The notes under the pieces: generated by a model
What the model was told of the DNA's origin: nothing
The model's input: the letters and a program-made list of their open reading frames with translations, nothing else
Database searches by the model: none
Translations under genes and position numbers: made by a program
Part shown: in pieces, positions 7,558-16,083 of the stretch
Layout: every line of letters begins with the position of its first letter
Numbering within the stretch: position 1 is the stretch's first letter
NCBI GenBank assembly: GCA_947624725.1
Contig: CANQLP010000016.1
Location: forward strand, 1-24,693
From: an uncultured Clostridia bacterium
GTDB taxonomy: Bacteria; Bacillota_A; Clostridia; TANB77; CAG-508
Length of the DNA stretch: 24,693 bases
Direction of reading: 5' to 3'

Positions 7558-9033
7558 TTATTTTGTCAAAGCTATTTGATTTTTTCCTCCTGTTCCATGT
7601 TCACGCGCAATAGAAATAATAAGTTTCTTACTTATTTGAACATTTTCTTTACTTATATTTATTACTTCTATCTTTTCTTTGTAAGATTTTTTTAGTATAA
7701 ATACTGAAATTACTGCTGTTAAAACTTCTGCAATTGGTAAAGTCCACCAAACGATACCTGTTACATTGTCAGATAGAGTAAATAAATATGCTATTGGAAA
7801 TACAAATACAACTAGTCTTAATAAAGATATTATCAAAGGTCTTACAGCATAACCAATTGATTGTAATACACCTTGTACTGCAACTGAAAATCCCATAAAT
7901 ACATATCCTATACTTGCTATTCTTAAAGCTATCGTGCATATTTCTATTATCTCTGTTGTACTACCTCCTGTAAGTCCAAATAGACTCGAAATTGGTCTTG
8001 CAAATAATTCAAAAATACAAGTTAATATTAAAGTTACAATAGCTGTATCAATAATTCCGTATTTTATGCAATCATCTATTCTTTCTTTATCTTTCATACC
8101 ATAGTTAAATGATAATATTGAAATTATTGTGTTAGATAAACCAAATGCTGAAAATAATACAATTTGCTGTATTTTATAATATATACCAAAAGAACCTACT
8201 AATATTATAGGATTAGCTTTTGACATTCCAAGAATAGCATTCATTCCCGCCATCATAACTGAAAGCAATCCTTGCATAATTGCTGCTGAAATACCTATAT
8301 TATAAATCGCTTTTATTAAGTTTAATTCTGGTCTAATATATTTTGGACTTCCATTTATTTCTTTATTTAATTTATAGTGAAATATCATAGCAACTAATAA
8401 TGAAATAATTTGTCCTATGACTGTTGCCCAAGCTGCCCCTGCTACACCCATTTTTAATGGATAAATAAATACATAATCTAAAATTATATTTGTTACAGCT
8501 CCTAATATTTGTGCTATTGTTGATAGCATTGTCTTTCCTGTGCTTTGCAAAAATCTTTCATATACTGTAAATCCAATAGCTCCTAATGATAAACAACAGC
8601 ATATTTGTAAATAGATTGTTCCCATAGATATAACTTGTTTACTTCCACCTGCAAAAAGAGAAATAAACCATTTTGAGCCAAAAGCTCCAAATAATAAGAA
8701 TATAACATATAAACATATACTCAAAAATATTCCATTTCCTGCAACTTTGTTTACTTTTTCTGTATTTTTTTCTCCTAAACTTTTTGAAAGCAATGCATTT
8801 AGTCCTACACCTGTTCCAACTCCTACTGCTATAATAAGTATTTGTATCGGAAATGCAATAGTAAGTGCTTGATTTGCAATAGCTCCTTCTGCTCCCATAT
8901 TAGTTACAAATATACTGTCTATAACATTATATAATGCTTGTAATACCATAGATATTATCATAGGCAGTCCCATCTTCCAAAATAATTTTTTCATAGGCGT
9001 GCTTGCCATTTTGTTTGTGTTTTGTTCATTCAT
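7558..9033 (-). CDS. MATE-family efflux transporter with kinase-like C-terminal stub
   Basis: This 491-residue protein has 12 hydrophobic segments over the first 450 residues and the typical MATE opening PMKKLFWKMGLPMIISMVLQ. MATE proteins export cationic drugs or metabolites using sodium or proton gradients. After the last helix (about residue 450) a polar tail contains KLIISIAREHGTGGKNQIAL. That resembles the start of the cytidylate-kinase-like domain (SREFGSGG P-loop region) fused to some clostridial MATE proteins, but it stops after about 12 further residues. The kinase part therefore seems lost or truncated. It starts at the ATG at 9033 behind AGGAGG. No CGG shift occurs. Confidence 0.88.
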   Translation of the reverse strand: MNEQNTNKMASTPMKKLFWKMGLPMIISMVLQALYNVIDSIFVTNMGAEGAIANQALTIAFPIQILIIAVGVGTGVGLNALLSKSLGEKNTEKVNKVAGNGIFLSICLYVIFLLFGAFGSKWFISLFAGGSKQVISMGTIYLQICCCLSLGAIGFTVYERFLQSTGKTMLSTIAQILGAVTNIILDYVFIYPLKMGVAGAAWATVIGQIISLLVAMIFHYKLNKEINGSPKYIRPELNLIKAIYNIGISAAIMQGLLSVMMAGMNAILGMSKANPIILVGSFGIYYKIQQIVLFSAFGLSNTIISILSFNYGMKDKERIDDCIKYGIIDTAIVTLILTCIFELFARPISSLFGLTGGSTTEIIEICTIALRIASIGYVFMGFSVAVQGVLQSIGYAVRPLIISLLRLVVFVFPIAYLFTLSDNVTGIVWWTLPIAEVLTAVISVFILKKSYKEKIEVINISKENVQISKKLIISIAREHGTGGKNQIALTK

Positions 9034-9070
9034 AAAATTTCCTCCTTAAAAAGTTATAAAGCATAAAAAT

Positions 9071-9129
9071 AAATAGTGCATAATCTTTTAAAAGCTGGAC
9101 TTACGCCTTTAAAAGACTACACACTATTT
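9071..9129. repeat. Long inverted repeat between mtaB and the MATE gene
   Basis: The outer arms are AAATAGTG and CACTATTT; inner arms are TCTTTTAAAAGC (9084-9095 region) and GCCTTTAAAAGA (9105-9116 region), with a loop of nine bases. It is T-rich beyond both ends, so it may be a terminator for mtaB or a structured leader for the MATE gene. It does not match a riboswitch I recognise. Confidence 0.55.
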
Positions 9130-9196
9130 TTAATCTTTATTAATCTTTAATTATTATAACACAATTTAAAAATTTATGTAAGTATTTTTTTAATTT

Positions 9197-10497
9197 TTAT
9201 AAATATAATTTTTCTCCTAATAGCATTTCTTCTTCTGCTCCATTTACAAGTACTTTTATAATTTCATTTCTTAGATTTTCTTCATTATCTTTTACTTTTA
9301 CATATAAATAATTAGATGTATGGCCTAATAAAGCACCATTTTCCTTTTCTTCTATAAGAACATTTATTGTTCTTCCAATATATGAATTATTATATTCATT
9401 TTGCATCATGTTAGAAAGTTCTATTATTCTTTTACTTCTTTCTTCCTTAATTTCTGGAGATATCTGGTTTTCAAAGCTTGCCGCTTTTGTATTTTCTCTT
9501 TTTGAATATTGAAAAACATGTATTTTATATAACTTTATTTGCTCTAGTGTTTTATATGTATCTTCAAATTCTTCCTCTGTTTCTCCGAGGAAATCCAACT
9601 ATAATATCTGCAGTAAGCATTACATCTTTAAAATTTTCTCTCAAAATTTTAGTTACTTCTAATATTTTTTCTCTATCATAATGTCTATTCATTCTCTTTA
9701 ATACACTAGTAGAACAGCTTTGGAGTGAAAGATGGAAATGTGGGCATATCTTTTCTAATTTCTTTAATCTTGACACAAATTCTTCAGTAATCAAATTAAG
9801 CTCTAATGAGCCGAAGCCTTATTCTTTCTATTCCATTTATTTTATTGATTTCCTCTAATAAATCTATTAACCTAATATTTCCTTCTAAGTCCTCTCCATA
9901 CGAGGCAATCTGTATACCTGTTAATACTACTTCCTTAATTCCTTGCTTTGCAATTTCTTTTATTTCTTCTATGATGTTATCTAGTTTTCTACTCCTAACT
10001 CTACCTCTAGCATATGGAATTATGCAATATGTGCAAAAGTTATTGCACCCATCTTGTATCTTTATAACAGCTCTTGTCTTTTCTGTATATGATGTTTTTC
10101 CAAATTCCAAATATTCTTTTTCTTCATTTACACTTAATATTCTTTGTTTTCTATTTTTATCAAATTCTTCCACATATTTTACGATATTCTTTTTTTCACT
10201 ATTTCCAAGTATTATATCTATTTCTTTAATTTCCTCTAATTTATCCTTCGCAATCTGTGCAAAGCATCCAGTAGCAACAAGTATTGCTGATTGATTATTG
10301 TGTTTAGCTCTTCTTAAAATTTGTCTTGATTTTTTATCTGACATACTTGTTACTGTGCAAGTATTTACAATATAAACATCTGCTTTTTCTGTAAATTCTA
10401 CTTTTTTATATCCTGCCTTTATAAATTCCTGCATTATTGCATTTGATTCATATTGATTAGTTTTACACCCCAAAGTGTATATAGCAACAGTTTTCAT
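9197..10497 (-). CDS. mtaB: tRNA ms2t6A37 methylthiotransferase MtaB, two +1 shift sites
   Basis: MtaB is a radical-SAM enzyme that converts t6A37 to ms2t6A37 in tRNAs reading ANN codons. Corrected length is 432 residues from the ATG at 10497, chosen because AAAGGA precedes it; a TTG at 10512 is less likely. Order: N-terminal methylthiotransferase domain (YTLGCKTNQYESN near the start, further Cys in NTCTVTS and TGCFAQ), radical-SAM motif CNNFCTYC near residue 145, then a C-terminal TRAM domain (about 365-430). Two CGG codons, at 9811-9813 and 9585-9587, break the zero frame into three pieces. Skipping C restores RLGSLEL and the conserved GFPGET motif. The enzyme acts on tRNA decoding, but a link to the shifting is speculation. 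Confidence 0.92.
9585..9587 (-). other. CGG +1 shift site in mtaB (second)
   Basis: CCT-C-GGA-GAA restores the radical-SAM motif GFPGET; the zero frame ends in seven codons. Confidence 0.9.
9811..9813 (-). other. CGG +1 shift site in mtaB (first)
   Basis: CTT-C-GGC-TCA restores RIRLGSLE; the zero frame stops five codons later. Confidence 0.9.
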
Positions 10498-10537
10498 TTT
10501 TATTCCTTTCAATTTTATATTTTCTTACAAAAAGAAT

Positions 10538-10554
10538 GGGTGGTAAATCCACCC
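10538..10554 (-). terminator. Rho-independent terminator after mreB
   Basis: GGGTGG and CCACCC flank a five-base loop. On the minus strand the hairpin is followed by ATTCTTTTT. It lies between the mreB stop and the mtaB start. Confidence 0.85.
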
Positions 10555-10566
10555 CTCTTTTTAGAT

Positions 10567-11590
<1,024 letters not shown>

Positions 11591-11599
11591 TCAAACAAA

Positions 11600-11637
11600 G
11601 TAATGGATTTGTTTCTTTTTAGTTACAAATCCATTAC
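11600..11637. repeat. 13-bp perfect inverted repeat in the mreB leader
   Basis: GTAATGGATTTGT and ACAAATCCATTAC flank a 12-base loop. It lies just downstream of a candidate -10 element and upstream of the mreB ribosome binding site. It may terminate readthrough from birA or act as an operator; the following T-tract (TTTGTTT) is weak. Confidence 0.6.
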
Positions 11638-11638
11638 A

Positions 11639-11667
11639 ATTATATTACATATATGTGTTTTTTTCAA
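11639..11667 (-). promoter_or_regulatory. Candidate SigA promoter for mreB
   Basis: On the minus strand TTGAAA (11662-11667) and TATAAT (11639-11644) are separated by 17 bases. The -10 is consensus. Confidence 0.6.
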
Positions 11668-11715
11668 TATCTTTTAAGCAAAAAGTTACTTATTCAAAAA
11701 TATTATATTCAAAAA

Positions 11716-12299
11716 TCAAACTAACTCCATAAACTTCTTCTCAAACTCATTCAAAAAGTTCCCAAGAATCTCTAATTTATCAAAGTTTCCTTCTGGAAAT
11801 TCCTTTTTTAGAGATGTTGCAATACACATTAATTCTTCAGGGAAATTTATTTGATTGATATTTAACCCAATCCCAATTACTATATCAGTACAAATATTTC
11901 CCTTTGTCGTGCTTTCTGTAAGAATACCACAAATCTTCTTCTGATTTAATATTAAATCGTTTGGATATTTTATAGAAAGTTTTATTCCATATAATTTATC
12001 AATAACATCTATGATAGTGTTTGCAGTCATAATTGTCAAACTGTCTAATTTTTTTATATCACAACTTGGTTTTAGCAAAAAAGAAAAAGTTAAGTTTGCT
12101 TTGCTTTCAGTTATCCATGTTCTACCGTTTTGTTCCTCTCCCACTTGTTTGACTTTCTGCAATAACTACTATGCCATTTTTAAGTTTTCCATTTTCCTTA
12201 ATATAATCTTGTGTTGAGCCGAACTTCATCAAGCCATATTATATCTTTTCCTAAAAACTTTGTATTTAGTTTTTCCTTTATTTCACTTACATCTCTCAT
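11716..12299 (-). CDS. birA: Biotin-protein ligase (catalytic domain only), two +1 shift sites
   Basis: This enzyme activates biotin to biotinyl-AMP and attaches it to carrier proteins such as the acetyl-CoA carboxylase subunit. Corrected length is 193 residues from the ATG at 12299. It begins directly with the catalytic domain (WLDEVGSTQDYI), so the DNA-binding N-terminal domain of repressor-type BirA is absent, and the C-terminal SH3-like domain is short or missing. The biotin-binding loop reads ESQTSGRGTKGRTW; later motifs are IKYPNDLILNQKKICGIL and VIGIGLNIN. CGG codons at 12219-12221 and 12125-12127 must be shifted to give VGSTQD and GTKGRTW. A terminator separates it from spoIIQ upstream. 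Confidence 0.92.
12125..12127 (-). other. CGG +1 shift site in birA (second)
   Basis: AAA-C-GGT-AGA restores the catalytic loop GRGTKGRTW; the zero frame meets TAG immediately after CGG. Confidence 0.92.
12219..12221 (-). other. CGG +1 shift site in birA (first)
   Basis: GTT-C-GGC-TCA restores the conserved DEVGSTQD start of the catalytic domain. Confidence 0.9.
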
Positions 12300-12322
12300 A
12301 ATATTTATAATATATCATAATA

Positions 12323-12355
12323 AAAAATCCGTTTCAAGTTTTGAAACAGATTTTT
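12323..12355 (-). terminator. Rho-independent terminator after spoIIQ
   Basis: Arms AAATCTGTTTCAA and the near-complement TTGAAACGGATTT (one mismatch) are followed on the minus strand by TTTTTTATT. It lies between the spoIIQ stop and birA. Confidence 0.8.
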
Positions 12356-12361
12356 ATTTTA

Positions 12362-13207
12362 TTATGCATTTAAAAACCAATTTGGATCTTGATATTCTCC
12401 ATTTTTTAAGATTTCAAAATGTAAATGATAGTTATCTAACACCTCAAATGTTGCTGTATCTCCTACTGTTCCTATTGTTTGTCCTTTTGTAACTTCTTCT
12501 CCGACATTTACAAATTCTGCTGTCAAAAGGTTAGCATACCTTGTTTCATAACCATTTACATGTTCTATAATAACTGTTATACCATACCTTGGATCATTTT
12601 TAATAGCTGTAACTTTTCCCGCTTCTGCTGCCTTAACAACAGTTGCCTTATCAGCTTCTATATCTATCCCCGTATGAGTTACCCATTCTTTTAAAGTTTC
12701 AGAATAAACTAAACTATCATTTGCAAATACTTTCTTCACTTCTCCTGCAACTGGCATTTCAAAAATAGGGTCAGGAACTACTTGAGGTTCTTCTTCCTGC
12801 TTTGGTTCTTCTGTTTCTTCTACATTTTGTTCTTGAGGTACTGTTTCCTCATCTACCTCATGTGATGGATCTTCTATTTCCTGTTTAGTTAAGTTTTGCT
12901 CTTCACTTTCAGTATTTGTCTCTTCTGTTTCTTGAGCTTCATTTACCGTTTTACCTATTTCAGAACTTGCCTCTTCAGCAGGATTGTAATCATCAATAGG
13001 ATTTTGTCCTAATTCCTGCATTTCCAAATCGCCATATACTTTCTCTAAATTTTTATTATATATAAGTATTGTTCCAAAAAATGCAATAACTCCTAATAAA
13101 ACAATTACGCATACTGTGTACAATGTACCTTTTATGCCAACTTCCTCTTTATCATCTCCTCTTTTACCTCCAAAATCTTTTTTCCTAATTCTTCTGTCTC
13201 GTCCCAT
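12362..13207 (-). CDS. spoIIQ: SpoIIQ-like M23/LytM-domain sporulation protein
   Basis: SpoIIQ is the forespore side of the zipper that joins mother cell and forespore during engulfment. This 281-residue protein has a basic cytoplasmic start, one transmembrane segment (about residues 26-49), a Glu/Gln/Thr-rich linker to about residue 150, and a LytM (M23) domain at the end. Metal-ligand motifs are present: HTGID (H-x3-D) and HLHFEI, so the domain may be catalytically competent, as in clostridial SpoIIQ and unlike the Bacillus version. Assignment to SpoIIQ rather than another M23 protein rests on its place directly after spoIID. It starts at the ATG at 13207 behind GGGAGG. No shift site occurs. 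Confidence 0.82.
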   Translation of the reverse strand: MGRDRRIRKKDFGGKRGDDKEEVGIKGTLYTVCVIVLLGVIAFFGTILIYNKNLEKVYGDLEMQELGQNPIDDYNPAEEASSEIGKTVNEAQETEETNTESEEQNLTKQEIEDPSHEVDEETVPQEQNVEETEEPKQEEEPQVVPDPIFEMPVAGEVKKVFANDSLVYSETLKEWVTHTGIDIEADKATVVKAAEAGKVTAIKNDPRYGITVIIEHVNGYETRYANLLTAEFVNVGEEVTKGQTIGTVGDTATFEVLDNYHLHFEILKNGEYQDPNWFLNA

Positions 13208-13286
13208 AAAAACCTCCCTTTCAAGCTTTTACTTTAATTAAAGTATTTCCTTTTTTTGAAGATTTATACAGAAAAATAGTGTATTT

Positions 13287-14276
13287 TTAATTAAGAGGTG
13301 TGACTTCAGTATTAGTATAAAAATGTGTTAATATATTTTTATAATCATTTCCCTGTTTTGCAAGTGCATCTGCACCAGTTTGACTCATTCCGAACACCAT
13401 GTCCATATCCAATTACTTTAAAATTAATTGTATCTCCTTTTGATATTTCAAACTTTGCAGACTTAAGTCCAAATATTGTTCTAACTTCTGTTCCGTTTTA
13501 GGTCCTTATTTCCTATTTTTATAGTTTTTACTCTGCCTCCGAGGCGTATATGCTTCTATCACAATAGCATTTTCATCATCAAAATTAATTTCTATATCAT
13601 TATATTTTTCCTTTAATTTTGATAAAAACTCCTCTTTTGAAAAAGTGGCTTCAGAGCTATATTGTGTATATGCATCTTCTCCTTCTGTTTTTACTGGGTT
13701 CAAGTATGGTAAATCTTTTCCACCCCAAACATCAGATACATTTTCTGTCATTCCTCCACTATTAGAATGGAAAAATGCATTAATAACATTACCATCATAA
13801 GTTACAACTTCTCCTAATGTGCTATTCACTGCTTCTACTATTTTGTTCCACTTTTCTTGTTTGTTGTCTTCCCATTTATTCATCCTGTCTTCCTTTGAAA
13901 TCCATGCTTGACAACATGCATAGCTGTCGCATAAGTCTGCGTTTTCGTGTCCTGTACCATGTATTAATTTATATACCGTATATGTTCTTGCTGAAACACT
14001 CTGTGCTTTTAGTGCTTCTAACTCATAATCTACTGGCATCTCTGCTGAAACAACTTCTGCAATATATTCATCTAATGGCTTTTCTTCAACTTCTCCTGTT
14101 TTGGTATGTAACAACTTAATTGTACCAAAATCACTATATGAATATTTTTCTATATCTAATTCTGGAACTTCTTTATTTTCTATATCTTGCTTTGTTTTGA
14201 ATTTTAAAGTAAAAAATATAGGTATTAAAAAACATATACCTACTATTATTAGAACATATACTACAATTTTTTTCAT
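13287..14276 (-). CDS. spoIID: SpoIID peptidoglycan lytic protein, three +1 shift sites
   Basis: SpoIID is a lytic transglycosylase of the DMP engulfment machine. Corrected length is 328 residues: an N-terminal transmembrane anchor (about residues 4-24), then the SpoIID domain with EYIAEVVSAEMPVDYELEAL, AQSVSARTYTVYKL, NAFFHSNSGGMTENVSDVWG and the terminal GYGHGVGMSQTGADAL. CGG codons at 13539-13541, 13493-13495 and 13390-13392 each require skipping C; this restores TPGGRVKT, LKGTEVRT and GHGVGMSQ, and the gene ends at TAA 13287-13289. Unshifted translation would stop about 70 residues early and lose the invariant C-terminal motif. Its ATG overlaps the sigF stop as ATGA, so it is the last coupled gene of the spoIIA operon here. 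Confidence 0.93.
13390..13392 (-). other. CGG +1 shift site in spoIID (third)
   Basis: GTT-C-GGA-ATG restores GHGVGMSQTGA, the most conserved SpoIID motif. Confidence 0.92.
13493..13495 (-). other. CGG +1 shift site in spoIID (second)
   Basis: AAA-C-GGA-ACA restores DLKGTEVRTIFGLKS; the zero frame stops three codons later. Confidence 0.9.
13539..13541 (-). other. CGG +1 shift site in spoIID (first)
   Basis: CCT-C-GGA-GGC restores YTPGGRVKTIKIGNKD. Confidence 0.88.
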
Positions 14277-15003
14277 ATTGCCTCCAACCTATTTCTCATT
14301 TTATCTAAAACTTTTTTCTCTATTCTTGATACTTGTACTTGTGAAATTCCGAAGATGTTTTCCAACTTCCGTTTGTGTTTTATTTTTATAATATCTTAAA
14401 ATAATTATCTGTTTTTCTTTATTATTAAGTTCTTCAAGTAATTGTTTTATTGTGATTTTATCTATAATCTCTGTTTCTTCATTTTCACATGACGGAATTT
14501 TGTTTATAAGCTTTATATTTTTTTCATCACCTGAATTTCCTTCTTCTTTATATATAGATTCTACTGGATTTCTCGCTTCTAGTGCAACTATTATATCCTC
14601 CTTATCTACTCCTAATTTTTCTTGTAATTCTTTAATAGTTATATTTTCTCCCGTTTTTCTCAAAGTTTCTTCCTCAAGCTTGCTTATTTTCATATTTAGT
14701 TCTTTAATGCTACGGCTAACCTTTATCATGCCGTCATCTCTTATGAATTTCTTTATTTCTCCTAATATGTAAGGTACTGCATATGTTGAAAGTTTTACAT
14801 CATAATTTGTGTCAAACCTTTTTATAGATTTAATAAACCCCATACACCCTATCTGATATAAATCTTGTATTTCATAACCTCGCCCTGCAAATCTTTTTAC
14901 AATGCTCCATATTAGTCCCTGATTTGCTTCAATAAGTTTTGTCATTGCATCATTATCTCCGAAGACCTGCTCGTTTTATATTCTCAATACTATTTTCATA
15001 CAT
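14273..15003 (-). CDS. sigF: Forespore sigma factor SigF, two +1 shift sites
   Basis: SigF is the first compartment-specific sporulation sigma factor, held inactive by SpoIIAB. Corrected length is 242 residues from the ATG at 15003 behind AAGGAG. Region 2 contains LIEANQGLIWSIVKRF and DLYQIGCMGFIKSIKRFD; region 3 has GENITIKELQEKLGVDKEDI; region 4 ends with the helix-turn-helix TQTEVGKHLGISQVQVSRIE. The CGG at 14959-14961 sits 14 codons after the start (RAGLGDNDAM), and that at 14349-14351 sits in the helix-turn-helix (HLGIS). Skipping C at both gives a protein that ends at a TGA overlapping spoIID. Identity as SigF rather than SigG follows from the upstream spoIIAA-spoIIAB. Confidence 0.94.
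14349..14351 (-). other. CGG +1 shift site in sigF (second)
   Basis: CTT-C-GGA-ATT restores the region 4.2 helix-turn-helix KHLGISQVQVSR. Confidence 0.92.
14959..14961 (-). other. CGG +1 shift site in sigF (first)
   Basis: CTT-C-GGA-GAT restores RAGLGDNDAMTK close to the start. Without the shift the ribosome never enters the sigma-factor frame from the proper start. Confidence 0.88.
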
Positions 15004-15017
15004 TAAAGACAATCTCC

Positions 15018-15452
15018 TTAGTTTTCTTTAATATTTTTTGTCATTGTTACCTTCGTACCAAGTCCAAGTATTGATTCAACTTTTAGTTCATCCATAAAAC
15101 TTTGCATTATTGTAAATCCCATACCAGACCTTTCTAGTTCTGCTTTTGTTGTATATAAAGGCTCTTTTGCAATATCAACATTTTCTATTCCTTTTCCTGT
15201 ATCAGATATCTCAATAATTACTTTTCTTCCTTCTATCTTGCATTCTATTTTTATAACTCCTTGCTTTTCTTCATAACCATGTATTATACAATTGGTAACA
15301 GCTTCAGAAACTGCAGTTTTTATATCTGCAATTTCTTCTATTGTAGGATCAAGGCTTGATACAAAAGCTGCAACAGCAACTCTTGCAAATGCCTCGTTGT
15401 TAGATTTGCTTAACACTTCTAATGTCATTTCATTATCATATTTACCTTTCAT
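15018..15452 (-). CDS. spoIIAB: Anti-sigma factor and kinase SpoIIAB
   Basis: SpoIIAB binds SigF and phosphorylates SpoIIAA. This 144-residue GHKL-family kinase has the N-box region [20 protein letters not shown] (about residues 42-61), the G1 box [10 protein letters not shown] and the G2 box [15 protein letters not shown]. Its length matches the family and no shift site occurs in it. It starts at the ATG at 15452 behind GGAAGGAGG, 17 bases after the corrected spoIIAA stop and 14 bases before sigF. It contains CTT-GGA sequences (SILGLGTKV) that are uninterrupted, a useful internal control. Confidence 0.95.
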   Translation of the reverse strand: MKGKYDNEMTLEVLSKSNNEAFARVAVAAFVSSLDPTIEEIADIKTAVSEAVTNCIIHGYEEKQGVIKIECKIEGRKVIIEISDTGKGIENVDIAKEPLYTTKAELERSGMGFTIMQSFMDELKVESILGLGTKVTMTKNIKEN

Positions 15453-15469
15453 AACTTTTTCCTCCTTCC

Positions 15470-15776
15470 TTAACCTATTTTTATTATTTTTGGTATTCCA
15501 CTCATTTCTAGGATTTTCTTAATATTTGATTTTACATTTATCATTTCTAGATTTCCACCTAACATTTTTATAACTTTGTATCTTCCGCAAAAGCATGCCT
15601 ATCCCTGCACTGTCCATAAAAGTAACCTTATCAAAATCAAATACCACTCTTTTAGGAACATATCTTTCAATTTCATCGTCTACTTGCCTCCTTATTTTTT
15701 CTGACCAATGATGGTCAATTTCTTCTGTAATTTTAAAAGTTAATAGCTTGTCCTCTGTATTATAATCAACATTCAT
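15470..15776 (-). CDS. spoIIAA: Anti-anti-sigma factor SpoIIAA, one +1 shift site
   Basis: Dephosphorylated SpoIIAA frees SigF from SpoIIAB in the forespore. Corrected length is 101 residues (STAS domain), slightly short of the usual about 116. The phosphorylation-site motif [15 protein letters not shown] is intact only after skipping C at the CGG at 15585-15587 (TTG-C-GGA-AGA); the serine is in DSAGIG. After the shift the protein continues to [20 protein letters not shown] and ends at TAA 15470-15472. The unshifted frame gives an unrelated ending. It starts at the ATG at 15776 behind AGGAGG and is the first gene of the spoIIA operon. Confidence 0.93.
15585..15587 (-). other. CGG +1 shift site in spoIIAA
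   Basis: TTG-C-GGA-AGA restores [15 protein letters not shown] next to the phosphorylated serine motif. The codon before CGG is TTG, so no shared slippery heptamer is involved. Confidence 0.9.
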
Positions 15777-15810
15777 ATATTCTAGCTTCCTCCTTTTGTT
15801 TGATAAAATT

Positions 15811-15839
15811 ATTATATATCATTTGGTAATATTTTCCAA
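15811..15839 (-). promoter_or_regulatory. SigA-type promoter for the spoIIA operon
   Basis: On the minus strand TTGGAA (15834-15839) and TATAAT (15811-15816) are separated by 17 bases, about 35 bases before the spoIIAA start. Spo0A-box-like sites lie just upstream. Confidence 0.6.
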
Positions 15840-15859
15840 TAGCAAAACATGGGAAGTTT

Positions 15860-15887
15860 TGGCGAATTTTGGGAACTTTTCGACAAA
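15860..15887. promoter_or_regulatory. Two Spo0A-box-like sites upstream of spoIIA
   Basis: TTTGTCGAA (minus strand, 15879-15887) matches the Spo0A box core TGTCGAA, and TGGCGAA (plus strand, 15860-15866) matches TGNCGAA. Both are 20 to 50 bases upstream of the -35 element. A further TGGCGAA is at 15956-15962. Control of spoIIA by Spo0A is well known in Bacillus; here the sites are inferred from sequence only. Confidence 0.5.
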
Positions 15888-15996
15888 AAATACAAAGCAA
15901 AATATTTCATTTTACTTTCTAACTAACTATATTCTTTTACACATTTTTGAATTTTTGGCGAAGCGCCATGAATTAATGTTTGAATATAAATAAAAA

Positions 15997-16033
15997 ATAG
16001 ATAGTAAGTTTTTAATTAAACTTTACTATCTAT
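15997..16033 (-). terminator. Rho-independent terminator after purF
   Basis: Arms ATAGATAGTAAAGTTT and its complement with one bulged base are followed on the minus strand by TTTTTTATTT. It lies about 50 bases after the purF stop. The rest of this 300-base gap carries the spoIIA promoter region. Confidence 0.8.
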
Positions 16034-16083
16034 ATATATCATGTTTTATGTAACTTTGTCAAGTACATTATTTTGCAAAATCT

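Noticed and set aside
9585..9587. A Dcm-like CCWGG methylation motif as the cause of a basecalling artefact
   Set aside because: The uninterrupted form would be CCAGG at a few sites only; the others would be CCAAG, CCAAC, CCTTTT or CCCAA, so there is no shared methylation motif.
15956..15970. Small GC-rich hairpin TGGCGAAGCGCCA in the purF-spoIIA gap
   Set aside because: Only a five-base stem and no T-tract on either strand, so not called as a terminator; its left arm is listed only as a weak Spo0A-like match.
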